From contig NZ_JAHEAG010000005.1 in the NCBI RefSeq assembly GCF_018596315.1, forward strand, positions 124,001 to 188,000: a DNA stretch of 64,000 nucleotides, written 5' to 3'. Source of the DNA: Bradyrhizobium sp. SRL28 (GTDB lineage: Bacteria; Pseudomonadota; Alphaproteobacteria; Rhizobiales; Xanthobacteraceae). The notes beneath the pieces were generated by a model, which was not told the DNA's origin, ran no database searches, and saw nothing but the letters and a program-made list of their open reading frames with translations. This document shows, in pieces, positions 26,419-34,918 of the stretch (positions are counted from its first letter, which is position 1; every line of letters starts with the position of its first letter). The translations under genes were made by a program, and so were the position numbers.

Positions 26419-27486
26419 TCACGCCCCGCGTACGATCTCGCGCACGATGCCAACCGTCTCCTCGATCATCGCAGCGCTGACGTCGAGATGCGTGCAGGCG
26501 CGAATGCGGCCGTCCATCATGGCGAGCAGGACGCCGCGCTTGCGCAGGGCCTCGACCATTTTGTCGCCGGCGACGCCAGCGCCATCAGGCTTGAAGAACA
26601 CCAGATTGGTCTCGGGCTGCTGCACCTCGATGCCGTTGATCTGCGCCAGCCCCCGCGCCAGCGCCCGTGCATTGGCGTGATCGTCGGCGAGCCGGTCGAC
26701 GTGATGGTCGAGCGCGTAGACGCAGGCGGCTGCAGCAATGCCGGCTTGCCGCATCGACCCGCCAAGGCGCTGCTTCCAGCGCCAGACGTCGTCGATGAAG
26801 GCGCGCGAACCCGCAATCACGCCGCCGATCGGCGCGCCGAGGCCTTTTGAGAAATCAATCCAGGCCGAATCCCAGCCTGCGGCCATGTCCTTCGCCGATA
26901 TCCCGGTCGCGACGCAGGCGTTGAGCAGCCGCGCGCCATCCATATGGGTGATGAGCCCGTTGGCCTTGGCGATCTCGACCACTTCATCCAGCGCCTTCTT
27001 CTTCCAGATTGTGCCGCCACCGATATTGGCGGTCTGCTCGACGCTGACGACGGTCTGAGGCGGCTGGTAGCGCGAGCGCGGGTGCAGCGCGGCGCGGAAT
27101 GTTTCGGGCGCGAATTGCCCGTCGTCGCCCGGCAGCGGCGTGATCTGGAAGCCGCCCAGCGCGGCATGCGCGCCGCCTTCGCGCGCAATGATATGCGCGC
27201 TGACATGGGCGAGAATTTCATCGCCCGGCCGGCAATGGGACAGCGTCGCCGCGACGTTGCACATGGTGCCCGACGGCATGAACACGGCCGCTTCCTTGCC
27301 GAGCAGGTCAGCGACCCGCTCGCACAGCAAATTCACCGTCGGATCGTCGCCGATCTGCTCGTCGCCAACCTCGGCCCGCGCCACCGCTTCGCGCATCGCA
27401 GGCGTGGGGCGCGTCTGCGTGTCCGACAGCAGGTTGATGCGGATGGGGTCAGCCTTGGGATCGCGCGGGGCAGGGGTGTAGTGCAT
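26419..27486 (-). CDS. low-specificity threonine aldolase / beta-eliminating lyase family
   Basis: The 355-residue PLP enzyme starts INLLSDTQTRPTPAMREA and holds the cofactor lysine in DFSKGLGAPIG, with MDGARLLNA supplying the aspartate that pairs with the pyridine nitrogen. The family splits L-threonine or L-allo-threonine into glycine and acetaldehyde, or acts on related beta-hydroxy amino acids. It is a cytoplasmic homotetramer in known members. It is a single gene preceded by a palindromic repeat on its 5' side, with no visible regulator. Confidence 0.9.
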   Translation of the reverse strand: MHYTPAPRDPKADPIRINLLSDTQTRPTPAMREAVARAEVGDEQIGDDPTVNLLCERVADLLGKEAAVFMPSGTMCNVAATLSHCRPGDEILAHVSAHIIAREGGAHAALGGFQITPLPGDDGQFAPETFRAALHPRSRYQPPQTVVSVEQTANIGGGTIWKKKALDEVVEIAKANGLITHMDGARLLNACVATGISAKDMAAGWDSAWIDFSKGLGAPIGGVIAGSRAFIDDVWRWKQRLGGSMRQAGIAAAACVYALDHHVDRLADDHANARALARGLAQINGIEVQQPETNLVFFKPDGAGVAGDKMVEALRKRGVLLAMMDGRIRACTHLDVSAAMIEETVGIVREIVRGA

Positions 27487-27505
27487 GGATTGCTCACAAT
27501 TTTTG

Positions 27506-27597
27506 CGTCATGGCCGGGCTTGTCCCGGCCATCCACGTCTTCTTTTGCCGCGGTGACAATAAAGGCGTGGATGCCCGGGACAAGCCCGGGCATGACG
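27506..27597. repeat. palindromic intergenic repeat (CGTCATGGCCGGGCTTGTCC type)
   Basis: Inverted repeat with arms CGTCATGGCCGGGCTTG and CAAGCCCGGGCATGACG around a centre of about 40 bases, which itself contains GCGTGGATG matching CATCCACG-like sequence in the left arm. It sits between the aldolase gene and the rpsD terminator. A family I recognise from Bradyrhizobium. Confidence 0.85.
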
Positions 27598-27619
27598 GAA
27601 CAACCGTCTGCGCCAAACA

Positions 27620-27647
27620 AAAAGGCCCCGGCAAAACCGGGGCCTTT
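27620..27647 (-). terminator. rho-independent terminator of rpsD
   Basis: Perfect stem AAAGGCCCCGG/CCGGGGCCTTT with loop CAAAA, reading into a T-run on the minus strand, 22 bases after the rpsD stop. Confidence 0.92.
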
Positions 27648-27668
27648 GATCTCGAAAGCGCTAACCGA

Positions 27669-28286
27669 TCAGCGCGAATAGAATTCGACGATCAGATGCG
27701 GCTCCATCTGCACCGCGAACGGCACGTCCGACAGTGCGGGGATGCGGGTGAACTTCGCGGTCATCTTGCCGTGATCGGCTTCGATGAAATCAGGCACGTC
27801 GCGTTCGCCGAGCTGGCTTGCTTCCAGAACGGGGGTGAGCTGCTTGGAGGATTCCTTGATCTCGACGAGGTCGCCGGGCTTGAGCTTGTAGCTCGAAATG
27901 TTGACGCGGCGGCCGTTCACCTTGATGTGGCCGTGGTTGATGAACTGGCGCGCGGCGAACATCGTGGCCACGAACTTGGCACGATAGACCACCGTGTCGA
28001 GGCGGCGCTCCAAGAGGCCGATCAGGTTCTCACCGGTGTCGCCCTTCATCCGGCCGGCCTCGACATAGATGCCGTGGAACTGGCGCTCGGAAATGTTGGC
28101 GTAATAGCCCTTGAGCTTCTGCTTGGCGCGCAGCTGCACGCCGAAGTCGGACAGCTTGCCCTTGCGGCGCTGGCCGTGCTGGCCGGGGCCGTATTCACGG
28201 CGGTTCACGGGGCTCTTGGGGCGGCCCCAGATATTCTGGCCCATACGGCGATCGATCTTGTATTTCGCCTCACTGCGCTTTGTCAT
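27669..28286 (-). CDS. rpsD: 30S ribosomal protein S4
   Basis: The 205-residue product is the standard length for S4 and starts [20 protein letters not shown]. It contains the S4 RNA-binding domain ([33 protein letters not shown]) and the C-terminal IVEFYSR. S4 is a primary 16S rRNA binder in 30S assembly. The ATG at 28286 is preceded by AGAGGA; a longer frame to 28433 is spurious. Here rpsD is a single gene with its own terminator, outside the alpha operon, as in other alphaproteobacteria. Confidence 0.98.
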   Translation of the reverse strand: MTKRSEAKYKIDRRMGQNIWGRPKSPVNRREYGPGQHGQRRKGKLSDFGVQLRAKQKLKGYYANISERQFHGIYVEAGRMKGDTGENLIGLLERRLDTVVYRAKFVATMFAARQFINHGHIKVNGRRVNISSYKLKPGDLVEIKESSKQLTPVLEASQLGERDVPDFIEADHGKMTAKFTRIPALSDVPFAVQMEPHLIVEFYSR

Positions 28287-28406
28287 CGCGTCCTCTGCAT
28301 AAGAGTTTGAGTGTTGAGGAAACGCGCCCTCCTGTGCACCGGCATTTGCCGGGGCCGACAGGTCCGCCTCGAAAGCTCGGGGAAGACCACGGGTCGCGAA
28401 ACGCAA

Positions 28407-28428
28407 CGCGGGCCGAAACCGGCCCGCG
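28407..28428 (-). promoter_or_regulatory. hairpin in the rpsD 5' region
   Basis: CGCGGGCC and GGCCCGCG pair as a perfect 8-base stem with a six-base loop about 120 bases upstream of the rpsD ATG. It has no T-run, so it is not a terminator; it could be part of an S4-responsive leader or lie before the promoter. Confidence 0.3.
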
Positions 28429-28466
28429 AGCAAGCGGGTTATTAGGGAGAAATCGCCGTTCTGTCA

Positions 28467-28491
28467 ACGAAAACGGCCCAGTTTCCGGGCC
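28467..28491 (-). terminator. probable terminator of the E2-domain gene
   Basis: On the minus strand GGCCC, a seven-base loop and GGGCC are followed by GTTTTCGTT, 13 bases after the E2-type gene stop. The stem is short but GC-only. Confidence 0.6.
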
Positions 28492-28503
28492 AAATCGGCT
28501 CGC

Positions 28504-29283
28504 TCAGGTCGCGACCGCCCGAACCGGTTTGGGCTCGCTTTGCTGCCGGTTTGCCCGCAATTCGGCGGCAATTTCACCGTTCAGCACCTGTTCCAGCCGG
28601 TTCAACGCCCTGGCCATCGGGGCGGCGTCGGTAACCCGGTGGTCCCAGCGCAGCACGATGTCGATGGTCTGGTCCGGCTTTTCCACCCCATAGCTCAGGA
28701 CAAACGGTCCGGGGCTGATGGCATGGAGCTGGCCGGCGCCATAGGCGGCCACCGAGGTCACGCCAAAACTGCCGAAATAATTGGCCCGCTGGCGGCCGAA
28801 ATTCAGCCCGATCGCCCAGAACAGGCGGCGTAGCGGCAGCGGCAGGCGGGTGGTTCGCAAAATCTTCCGGAACGCCGGCACCTCGTCGATCGGCGCCTCC
28901 TTGGCGTGCCGGATCAGGGCATCGACCTCGGCAAGCGGCATTTCATCCGGCGCGGCGACCTTTTGCGGCAACACGCAATCCTGGCCGTCCTCGACCCGGG
29001 CGATCGCCACCATCGCGACGCTGCGGGGCAGTTCGTAGAAGGCGGGCATCGGCCATTTGACGTAGAGGGTGCGCAGGATCGGCTCTTCCTTCGCCACCAG
29101 CGCGAATGCCTTGACGAAGATCGCGGCCCAGCCCGGTCGCGCGGCGGCCTGCGCGCGGGCCTCCTGGAGGGCGCGAATATGAAGCGGACGCGCGAGCGAG
29201 ACAAAGGGCACGCGGAGCGACGCGTGCATGAGGTCAGCGACCAGGCGGCGCGGCAGTGTGATTTTTCGAACCGTTCCGCGCAT
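28504..29283 (-). CDS. stand-alone 2-oxo acid dehydrogenase E2-type acyltransferase domain
   Basis: The 259-residue product matches only the C-terminal catalytic domain of dihydrolipoamide acyltransferases (YFGSFGVTSVAAYGAGQLHAI, LSYGVEKPDQTIDIVL, RWDHRVTDAAPMAR). It lacks the lipoyl and E1/E3-binding domains, so it cannot act as an ordinary E2. The usual HxxxDG active site reads HRVTDA: the His and Asp are kept while Gly is Ala. The fold is shared with chloramphenicol acetyltransferase, so another acyl-CoA transfer is possible. No E1 or E3 genes are adjacent; the substrate is unknown. Confidence 0.78.
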   Translation of the reverse strand: MRGTVRKITLPRRLVADLMHASLRVPFVSLARPLHIRALQEARAQAAARPGWAAIFVKAFALVAKEEPILRTLYVKWPMPAFYELPRSVAMVAIARVEDGQDCVLPQKVAAPDEMPLAEVDALIRHAKEAPIDEVPAFRKILRTTRLPLPLRRLFWAIGLNFGRQRANYFGSFGVTSVAAYGAGQLHAISPGPFVLSYGVEKPDQTIDIVLRWDHRVTDAAPMARALNRLEQVLNGEIAAELRANRQQSEPKPVRAVAT

Positions 29284-29300
29284 CGCTCCGCTCAGGGTTT

Positions 29301-29337
29301 CCGCAATGGATCAATCAATCCGCAATGGATCAATCAA
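29301..29337. repeat. 19-base tandem repeat, two copies
   Basis: CCGCAATGGATCAATCAAT at 29301-29319 is repeated directly at 29320-29337 with only the last base differing. It lies 18 bases upstream of the E2-type gene start and next to a terminator for the gene behind it. Confidence 0.75.
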
Positions 29338-29370
29338 AAAGCTGGCAGGCCGCCTAGGCTGCCTGCCAGC
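29336..29370 (-). terminator. rho-independent terminator of the HpcH/HpaI aldolase gene
   Basis: A perfect 10-base stem (GCTGGCAGGC/GCCTGCCAGC) with a 10-base loop is followed on the minus strand by TTTTT. It lies 137 bases after the aldolase stop; the intervening 29371-29506 stretch holds no gene I can support. Confidence 0.82.
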
Positions 29371-29506
29371 ACCCTCATCTAGCACGAACAAGGCGTTTTG
29401 ACGCCAGAAGGTTCGTATCCGGGATCGCCCGGGTAAGGCCGGCGGCGCGCTCACCGAGGCGACGTAAACCGCATGGACTTTGAAGGACTTGCCGCCGTCT
29501 CGGCAC

Positions 29507-30307
29507 CTATCGCTTGATCCCGTCAAAACTCGCGGCGATGCCGCGCTGGAACAGCGACCAGTCGAAGCCGAGCGCCAGCGCCACGTAGCCGCGCTCGATC
29601 ATCCGGTTGGCCTGCTCGGCGGTGCGCGCGACGCCGCCGATCGGCACGCCGCTCCTGAGGATGCCGGCCTCGGCGCGGGCCATCAGTTCCAGCACCCCGG
29701 GATCGTCGGGCAGGCCGCGCTTGTTGATTGACGTGGCGAGGTCGCCGGGGCCGATCACCGCGAGGTCGATGCCGGGCACAGCCATGATCTCGTCGATGCG
29801 CTCGACCGCCTCGACATGCTCGATGGTGATGATGCAGATCATGTCGTCGTCTGCGGTTGCCATGTAATCCGCCATCGACACGCCCCAGCGGAACGGCGCG
29901 TGGAACGGGCCCCACAGCCGGTCGCCCTTCGGCGGGTAGCGCACGCTCCGCACGGCCTTTTCGGCGTCCGCGCGGCTGCAGATCATCGGGAAATTGATGC
30001 CGAGCGCGCCGAGGTCCATCGGCGCTTTCGCCAGCCACGGCTCGTTGGCGGCAATCCGCACCATCGGCACGCAGGGCGTGCCGGCCGTTGCGGTGATCAT
30101 CGCATGCGCCGAGCCGAGATCGATCGGCCCGTGCTCGAGGTCGACGATGATCCAGTCGATCCCGGAGCGCGCCATGATCTGCACGGTCTGAATCGAGGGA
30201 ATGGTCGCGATCGCGCCGAAGGTCGGGCGTCCATCCCGCCATAGCTGACGAAGACGGTTGAGCGGCGCAGGTTTTGCGGAGGTCAAGGGCGGAAACTCCC
30301 TAATCAA
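29507..30307 (-). CDS. HpcH/HpaI aldolase family protein
   Basis: The 266-residue protein has the class II pyruvate-aldolase barrel: DWIIVDLEHGPID (catalytic His region), PMVRIAANEP, a metal-binding glutamate in ITIEHVEAVE and the aspartate in AVPGIDLAVIGPGDLA. Family members reversibly cleave 4-hydroxy-2-oxo acids into pyruvate and an aldehyde with a divalent metal. No aromatic degradation genes surround it, so the natural substrate is open. It is divergent from the class A beta-lactamase gene. Confidence 0.9.
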   Translation of the reverse strand: MIREFPPLTSAKPAPLNRLRQLWRDGRPTFGAIATIPSIQTVQIMARSGIDWIIVDLEHGPIDLGSAHAMITATAGTPCVPMVRIAANEPWLAKAPMDLGALGINFPMICSRADAEKAVRSVRYPPKGDRLWGPFHAPFRWGVSMADYMATADDDMICIITIEHVEAVERIDEIMAVPGIDLAVIGPGDLATSINKRGLPDDPGVLELMARAEAGILRSGVPIGGVARTAEQANRMIERGYVALALGFDWSLFQRGIAASFDGIKR

Positions 30308-30459
30308 AGACCGATCTATAACCCGGCGGGCGGTAGCTTATGGACGAATTCGTGGCGCATCGAGACACATTGTTTTTAGCGCACCGCGATCGTCGCGTCA
30401 TGATTCCGGCGCAACAGGCCAGCAACGCAATCCGAAGCTTCAGCTCGAAGGATACTTCC

Positions 30460-31317
30460 ATGATGATCGATCGACGTACCCTGTTGGCTGCTGCGTCGGG
30501 CCTTGTGCTCTCGCCAGCATTCGCGGAGGAGGCGCCGCCGGTGCTTGCGGCGTATGAACGCGAAACCGGTGGACGGATCGGCGTTTACGCTGAAAATCTC
30601 GCAAGCGGTAAGAAGATCGCATGGCGCGCGGATGAGCGCTTTGTCATGTGCAGCACGTTCAAGGCCTCGCTGGCGGCTTTCGTGCTGGCGCGGGTCGACC
30701 GCGGCGAGGATCGCCTCGAGGACAAGATCGCCTACAAATCCCAGGACCTTCTCGATTACGCCCCGGTGGCCAGACACAACCTTCCCGAGGGGGCGATGTC
30801 GGTGTCCGACATGTGCAAGGCCATGGTCGAGCTCAGCGACAATACCTGCGCCAATCTGTTGCTGGCGCGCTCCGGCGGCCCGGAAGCGCTGACCGCGTTC
30901 TGGCGCGCATCGGGAGATACGGTCTCGCGCCTCGATCACTACGAGCCTGAACTGAATCGCTCGCCGCCCGGCGATCCCCACGACACCACCACGCCGGCCG
31001 CCATGGCAGGGAATTTGAGGCGGTTCTTGCTGGGTGACGTGCTGTCGCAGGCGTCGCGCGAACATCTCACGGGATGGATGATCGGCTGCAAGACGGGCAA
31101 CAACCGGCTGCGCGCGGGCCTGCCCAAAGACTGGAAGATCGGGGACAAGACCGGCAATAACGGCAAGGACGCCTCTGGAGATATCGCAATGGCGTGGCCT
31201 AACGCGGGCGGGCCGGTACTGATCTGCGCCTACACGCAAGGCGGTAAGCCAACCCCAAAGCAATTCGAAGCGGTCTTCGCGGAAATCGGACGGATGGCAG
31301 GCCGGCAATTGGGCTAG
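30460..31317 (+). CDS. class A beta-lactamase
   Basis: The 285-residue product has a signal peptide (MMIDRRTLLAAASGLVLSPAFA) and all class A motifs: STFK nucleophile (MCSTFKAS), SDN (ELSDNTCAN), the omega-loop glutamate in EPELN, and KTG (IGDKTGNNG). It hydrolyses beta-lactams in the periplasm. A cysteine precedes the active serine, but no partner cysteine follows KTG as in KPC-like enzymes. The ATG at 30460 has GAAGGA in front. The last 62 bases recur, with two changes, 1.6 kb downstream (see 32891-32984), evidence of a past duplication. Confidence 0.95.
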   Translation: MMIDRRTLLAAASGLVLSPAFAEEAPPVLAAYERETGGRIGVYAENLASGKKIAWRADERFVMCSTFKASLAAFVLARVDRGEDRLEDKIAYKSQDLLDYAPVARHNLPEGAMSVSDMCKAMVELSDNTCANLLLARSGGPEALTAFWRASGDTVSRLDHYEPELNRSPPGDPHDTTTPAAMAGNLRRFLLGDVLSQASREHLTGWMIGCKTGNNRLRAGLPKDWKIGDKTGNNGKDASGDIAMAWPNAGGPVLICAYTQGGKPTPKQFEAVFAEIGRMAGRQLG

Positions 31318-31523
31318 TGCCCACAGGCAGGGCGAGCAGTCCGCCGTTGCTCTCGCTGACGCAACGCGTAATCGAGCGCACGCGGGACTCGGCGCATGGC
31401 GAGTGCTAATGTCACGGCGCGACAGATCGAGGCGGCGGCGTGCCATCGCCGTCATAACAAAGAATAGCCTCGGCAGAAGAGCGCGGGAGATACCCGGGCT
31501 TCTCGCGCAATAGGGAGGCTTCC

Positions 31524-32771
31524 ATGAATCGAAATGCTGCGGGAATTGTCTTCATGATAGGCGTTGGAATTACTGCATTGACCGGCACCGCAAACGCACA
31601 AAATTCACGAGCAAGCGCAGCCCTCGACACAAGCCTGCGCGGTGCGGTCGAGAGCAAGGACGTCCCGGGCGTGGTCGCGCTGATCACCGATCGCGAGCGG
31701 GTGCTTTACCAGAGCGCATTCGGCACAGCTGATGTCGCAACCGCGCGGCCGCTCACGACCGACGCGCTATTTCGTATCGCCTCGATGACCAAGCCGGTCA
31801 CTTCAGTGGCATTGATGCAGCTGATCGAGCAGGGCCGCCTCGGGCTCGATGACCCCGCCGAAAAATACTTGCCGGAGCTTGCAGGACTGAAAGTCATTGA
31901 ATCATTCGATAAGGCGACCGGCGCCTACCAGGTCCGCCCGGCATCGCGACCGCCGACCGTCAAGCACTTCCTGACGCACACGTCCGGATTGGCCTATCCG
32001 TTTACCAGCGAGATCTGGCGTGATCTCAAGCCGCGCGCCGGCGAAACCTATCCGTTCGGCGGACCGCTGCTGTTCGATCCCGGCGAGCGCTGGCACTACA
32101 GCACCAGCACCGATGTCGTAGGCAAGCTGGTCGAGGTGGTGTCCGGCCAGAAGCTCGAGGATTATTTCCGCCAGCACATCTTTGCCCCGCTCAAGATGGA
32201 TGACACATCCTACAACGTGCCGGAGGCAAAGGGGAGGCGCCTCGTCGCGCAACAGCAGCGCGCCGGCGAGCGCATGGACGGCGCCATCGAACTGCAGAAG
32301 CCGCAGCTCGGCCTCACTATCGCGGCGCCGATCGGCGGCGGCGGCCTCGCATCGACCGCTGATGACTACGGGCGCTTCGTGCGCATGCTGCTCAACGGCG
32401 GCGCGCTTGACGGGGTGCGTGTGCTCAAGGCCGAGACGGTGGCGTTGATGGGCCAGAACCACATCGGCGCGGTCTCGGTTCCCGCACTCAAGAGCGCGCT
32501 GCCGCGGAGCGCCGATTTCACTTTTATCGCTGATGGCCGCGACAAGTGGGGGCTCGGCTTTCTCATCACGGCCGATCAGGTACCCGGCAAGCGCTCCCCC
32601 GGCAGCCTGAGCTGGGGCGGCATCAACAACACGTTCTTCTGGATCGATCCCACGCGCGGCATCGCCGGCGTGATCATGATGCAGTACCTGCCATTCGCAG
32701 ACGCCAAGGCGTTGGCCGTCTATGATGCGTTCGAGCGCGGCGCCTATCAGCTCGTCAACGCCGAGCGGTAG
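31524..32771 (+). CDS. exported serine hydrolase, class C beta-lactamase-like
   Basis: The 415-residue product has a signal peptide (MNRNAAGIVFMIGVGITALTGTANA) and the same fold as the tandem pair at 20.5-23.1 kb, with SMTK (IASMTKPVTS) and YSTSTD in place of Y-x-N. The C-terminal GGGLASTADDYGRFVRML and WGGINNTFFWIDP are typical of periplasmic esterase/peptidase relatives of AmpC. It lies just after a true class A beta-lactamase and inside a segment bounded by the bla end and a bla/murI scar, so it may have been retained or gained through that rearrangement. The substrate is unknown. Confidence 0.88.
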   Translation: MNRNAAGIVFMIGVGITALTGTANAQNSRASAALDTSLRGAVESKDVPGVVALITDRERVLYQSAFGTADVATARPLTTDALFRIASMTKPVTSVALMQLIEQGRLGLDDPAEKYLPELAGLKVIESFDKATGAYQVRPASRPPTVKHFLTHTSGLAYPFTSEIWRDLKPRAGETYPFGGPLLFDPGERWHYSTSTDVVGKLVEVVSGQKLEDYFRQHIFAPLKMDDTSYNVPEAKGRRLVAQQQRAGERMDGAIELQKPQLGLTIAAPIGGGGLASTADDYGRFVRMLLNGGALDGVRVLKAETVALMGQNHIGAVSVPALKSALPRSADFTFIADGRDKWGLGFLITADQVPGKRSPGSLSWGGINNTFFWIDPTRGIAGVIMMQYLPFADAKALAVYDAFERGAYQLVNAER

Positions 32772-32890
32772 AAAGCTTGCAATGCCGGGTCGGCTTTATG
32801 CCGACCACGGCCTTCGAGAGCCCCAGCTCGGAAATTGGGTATCGCGACCTGGGTTACTTTTGTCTTGGGCGTACACGCACCCGGCGATTT

Positions 32891-32984
32891 TACGCCGGGA
32901 CGCGTCCGCCGAAAAACGGCATCAAAGCAGTTCGAAGCGGTCTTCGCGGAAATCGGACGGATGGCAGGCCGGCAATTGGACTAG
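32891..32984. other. composite scar: 3' end of murI fused to 3' end of bla
   Basis: Bases 32891-32924 match 34920-34953, the last codons of murI, with one change in 34; read on the minus strand they encode MPFFGGRVPA and a stop. Bases 32923-32984 match 31256-31317, the last 62 bases of the class A beta-lactamase, with two changes, including its stop. The two fragments share the bases CA at the joint. This is the junction expected if a bla-to-murI segment was duplicated in tandem. The rest of the 336-base gap (32772-33107) shows no gene; a TATAAT at 33068-33073 may serve the next gene. Confidence 0.85.
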
Positions 32985-33107
32985 GCGTGCACGCCTGTCG
33001 AGCGCCTGGCCGGCCCTAACCACGGGGCTTGCGACATCATTGACCGCACATCGACGTCTCATCCCGTTATAATCCCTTGCACAATAAACCCAGGGGAGGA
33101 GACGAAG

Positions 33108-33575
33108 ATGAGGACAATACTGGTCGCTGCCGCACTTGCCGCCCTTACCGTCGGCGCATCTGCTCAAGACAAGCGCCCCGATTACGGCACCGCGGTCAAT
33201 GCCGCGGGCGCGAAGAAGATCGCAGCCGGCGTCGTCGCCGAATGCCAGAAGAACGGATGGAATGTGGCGGTCGCCGTGGTCGATAATCACGGATTCCTGG
33301 TGTATTTCGAACGCATGGACAACACGCAGACGGCCAGCATGGACATCGCCATCGGTAAGGCGAGGGCCGCGGCGACCTTCCGGCGCCCGACCCGCGTTTT
33401 CATGGAGGCGATCAACAAGGGCGGGCCGGCCACGGCCACACTTCCCGGCGTCTTCGCCTCGCCCGGCGGATTGCCGATCATGGTCGACGGCAAAGTCACG
33501 GGCGGCGTGGGCGTGAGCGGCGTCACCGGCGACCAGGACGAGCAATGCTCCAAGGCCGGCCTCGGGACGACATAA
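33108..33575 (+). CDS. exported GlcG/HbpS family protein
   Basis: The 155-residue product has a signal peptide (MRTILVAAALAALTVGASA) and a GlcG/HbpS domain: GWNVAVAVVDNHGFLVYFERM, ASMDIAIGKARAAATF and GGLPIMVDGKVTGGVGVSG. HbpS of Streptomyces binds haem and senses redox stress; GlcG sits in glycolate operons. A ligand-binding periplasmic role is likely, but the ligand is unknown. GGGGAGGAGA precedes the start. It lies between the bla/murI scar and a convergent alpha/beta hydrolase gene. Confidence 0.88.
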   Translation: MRTILVAAALAALTVGASAQDKRPDYGTAVNAAGAKKIAAGVVAECQKNGWNVAVAVVDNHGFLVYFERMDNTQTASMDIAIGKARAAATFRRPTRVFMEAINKGGPATATLPGVFASPGGLPIMVDGKVTGGVGVSGVTGDQDEQCSKAGLGTT

Positions 33576-33606
33576 GAAGTTGCATCCTGCGCTCCAGCGT
33601 ACAAGC

Positions 33607-33635
33607 GCGGCACGGTTCTGTTGTAGCCGTGCCGC
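33607..33635. terminator. hairpin terminator-like structure after the GlcG/HbpS gene
   Basis: GCGGCACGG and CCGTGCCGC form a perfect 9-base stem with an 11-base loop, 31 bases after the stop. The tail GTCTTGAC is only slightly T-rich, so termination may be partial; it could also serve the convergent hydrolase gene. Confidence 0.55.
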
Positions 33636-33696
33636 GTCTTGACTAGTCACCAATACGCGGAGGCCACAGTCGTGCGTCTGCAAACGCTGATGCAGG

Positions 33697-34680
33697 TTAC
33701 TTGTTAAGAAGGTTGCTGAGAAATTCGACAACGTCCTTGCGAGCGGCGTCCGTTGCCTCGGCATTATAGGCCATGGTGGTGCCACGTTCGATACAGAGAT
33801 CATTGAGACTGGCGGCCTGGCCTGTATCACTGTTGATGATCACGCCCTGCGGCTTTTCCTCGAACCGGCATTTGCGATACTCGGTTGGCGCCTGCGCGTT
33901 CCGTACTGTGCCCGCGATAGCCTGGTTGTCGAACAGATGATAGGCGCCGGGATATTCAACGACGTCTATATTGGCGCCAACCTTTTTCAACCGCGCGACG
34001 TAATCGCGGCATGGGCCGATCGGCACCCAGTCGTCGGCAACGCCGTGATAAAGCCGGATCGGCTTCTGACTCACCCTTTCGTCATCAATCATCGCGGTGT
34101 TGCAGGGGGTGTAGAAACCGATATAGGCGGCAAAGCCCGCGCCTTGAGGCGCGTAGGCGCGCTGGAAGCGATCCATGCTCGCATAAAGCGATGGTACGGC
34201 GCCGTTCGAGAAACCCATGATCGCAATCTTGTCCGGATCAATGCGCGGATGCTTCGCGAGTACAGCGAGCGCAGCAAAGGCGTCGTTCATCTTCGCGAAG
34301 GGCGAAAGTTGCGCCGGATCGGCCATGGTGTTCGTAATCCCACGCCCTGTGAAGCTGTCGGCGACAAACGTGGCGAAGCCCGCCTTGTTCAGCTCGCCCG
34401 CCCACATGCCGTAATTGAAGCCGATGCCGCCCGCGCCATGCACGAAGACGACGGCTGGCAACCGGTCGGTTCCAGGCTTCGGTATGCGAAGCTCGCCCGC
34501 GATTGTCACGGGCTTGCCATCTTTCTTTCCGAGCAAGAAATCAGCAGTACTAAGCGTGACGGTCTGCACCGGATGAACCTCGGTGCGGAAGATGGGTTGT
34601 GACCGTGCGGCTTCCGATAGGATGACAGCGCCAGCGATCGTGAACGAGCAAATCAGGGCGCGGGCGAATGAAGTGTTCAT
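33697..34680 (-). CDS. exported dienelactone hydrolase-like alpha/beta hydrolase
   Basis: The 327-residue product has a signal peptide (ARALICSFTIAGAVILSEAARS) and an alpha/beta hydrolase fold: VVFVHGAGGIGFNYG as oxyanion loop, IMGFSNGAVPSLYAS with the serine nucleophile, and VEYPGAYHLFDN with the catalytic His. This is the dienelactone hydrolase/prolyl peptidase-like group acting on esters or lactones, here in the periplasm. It is convergent with the GlcG/HbpS gene. The 238 bases between it and murI hold no gene I can support. Confidence 0.87.
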   Translation of the reverse strand: MNTSFARALICSFTIAGAVILSEAARSQPIFRTEVHPVQTVTLSTADFLLGKKDGKPVTIAGELRIPKPGTDRLPAVVFVHGAGGIGFNYGMWAGELNKAGFATFVADSFTGRGITNTMADPAQLSPFAKMNDAFAALAVLAKHPRIDPDKIAIMGFSNGAVPSLYASMDRFQRAYAPQGAGFAAYIGFYTPCNTAMIDDERVSQKPIRLYHGVADDWVPIGPCRDYVARLKKVGANIDVVEYPGAYHLFDNQAIAGTVRNAQAPTEYRKCRFEEKPQGVIINSDTGQAASLNDLCIERGTTMAYNAEATDAARKDVVEFLSNLLNK

Positions 34681-34918
34681 GAATTCCCTCCCTTGTTATC
34701 TGACGTTCCAGATGACCAGGACGGCGTGAACGATAGCGATCACTCCCAGAGAATGTAGCTGCTGTTGGTTGTCCGAATGTTGGCTGCCGGTGTCATACGC
34801 GCAGCCGATATCGCAGGGGCAGTTCGCCGCCTTGAAACCCCAAGTTACATCGCGGCACACAGCTCTACAAGATATTGTGGCGCGGTCGGCGACTGGAGTT
34901 TGGATGCGTTGTCCGAGC

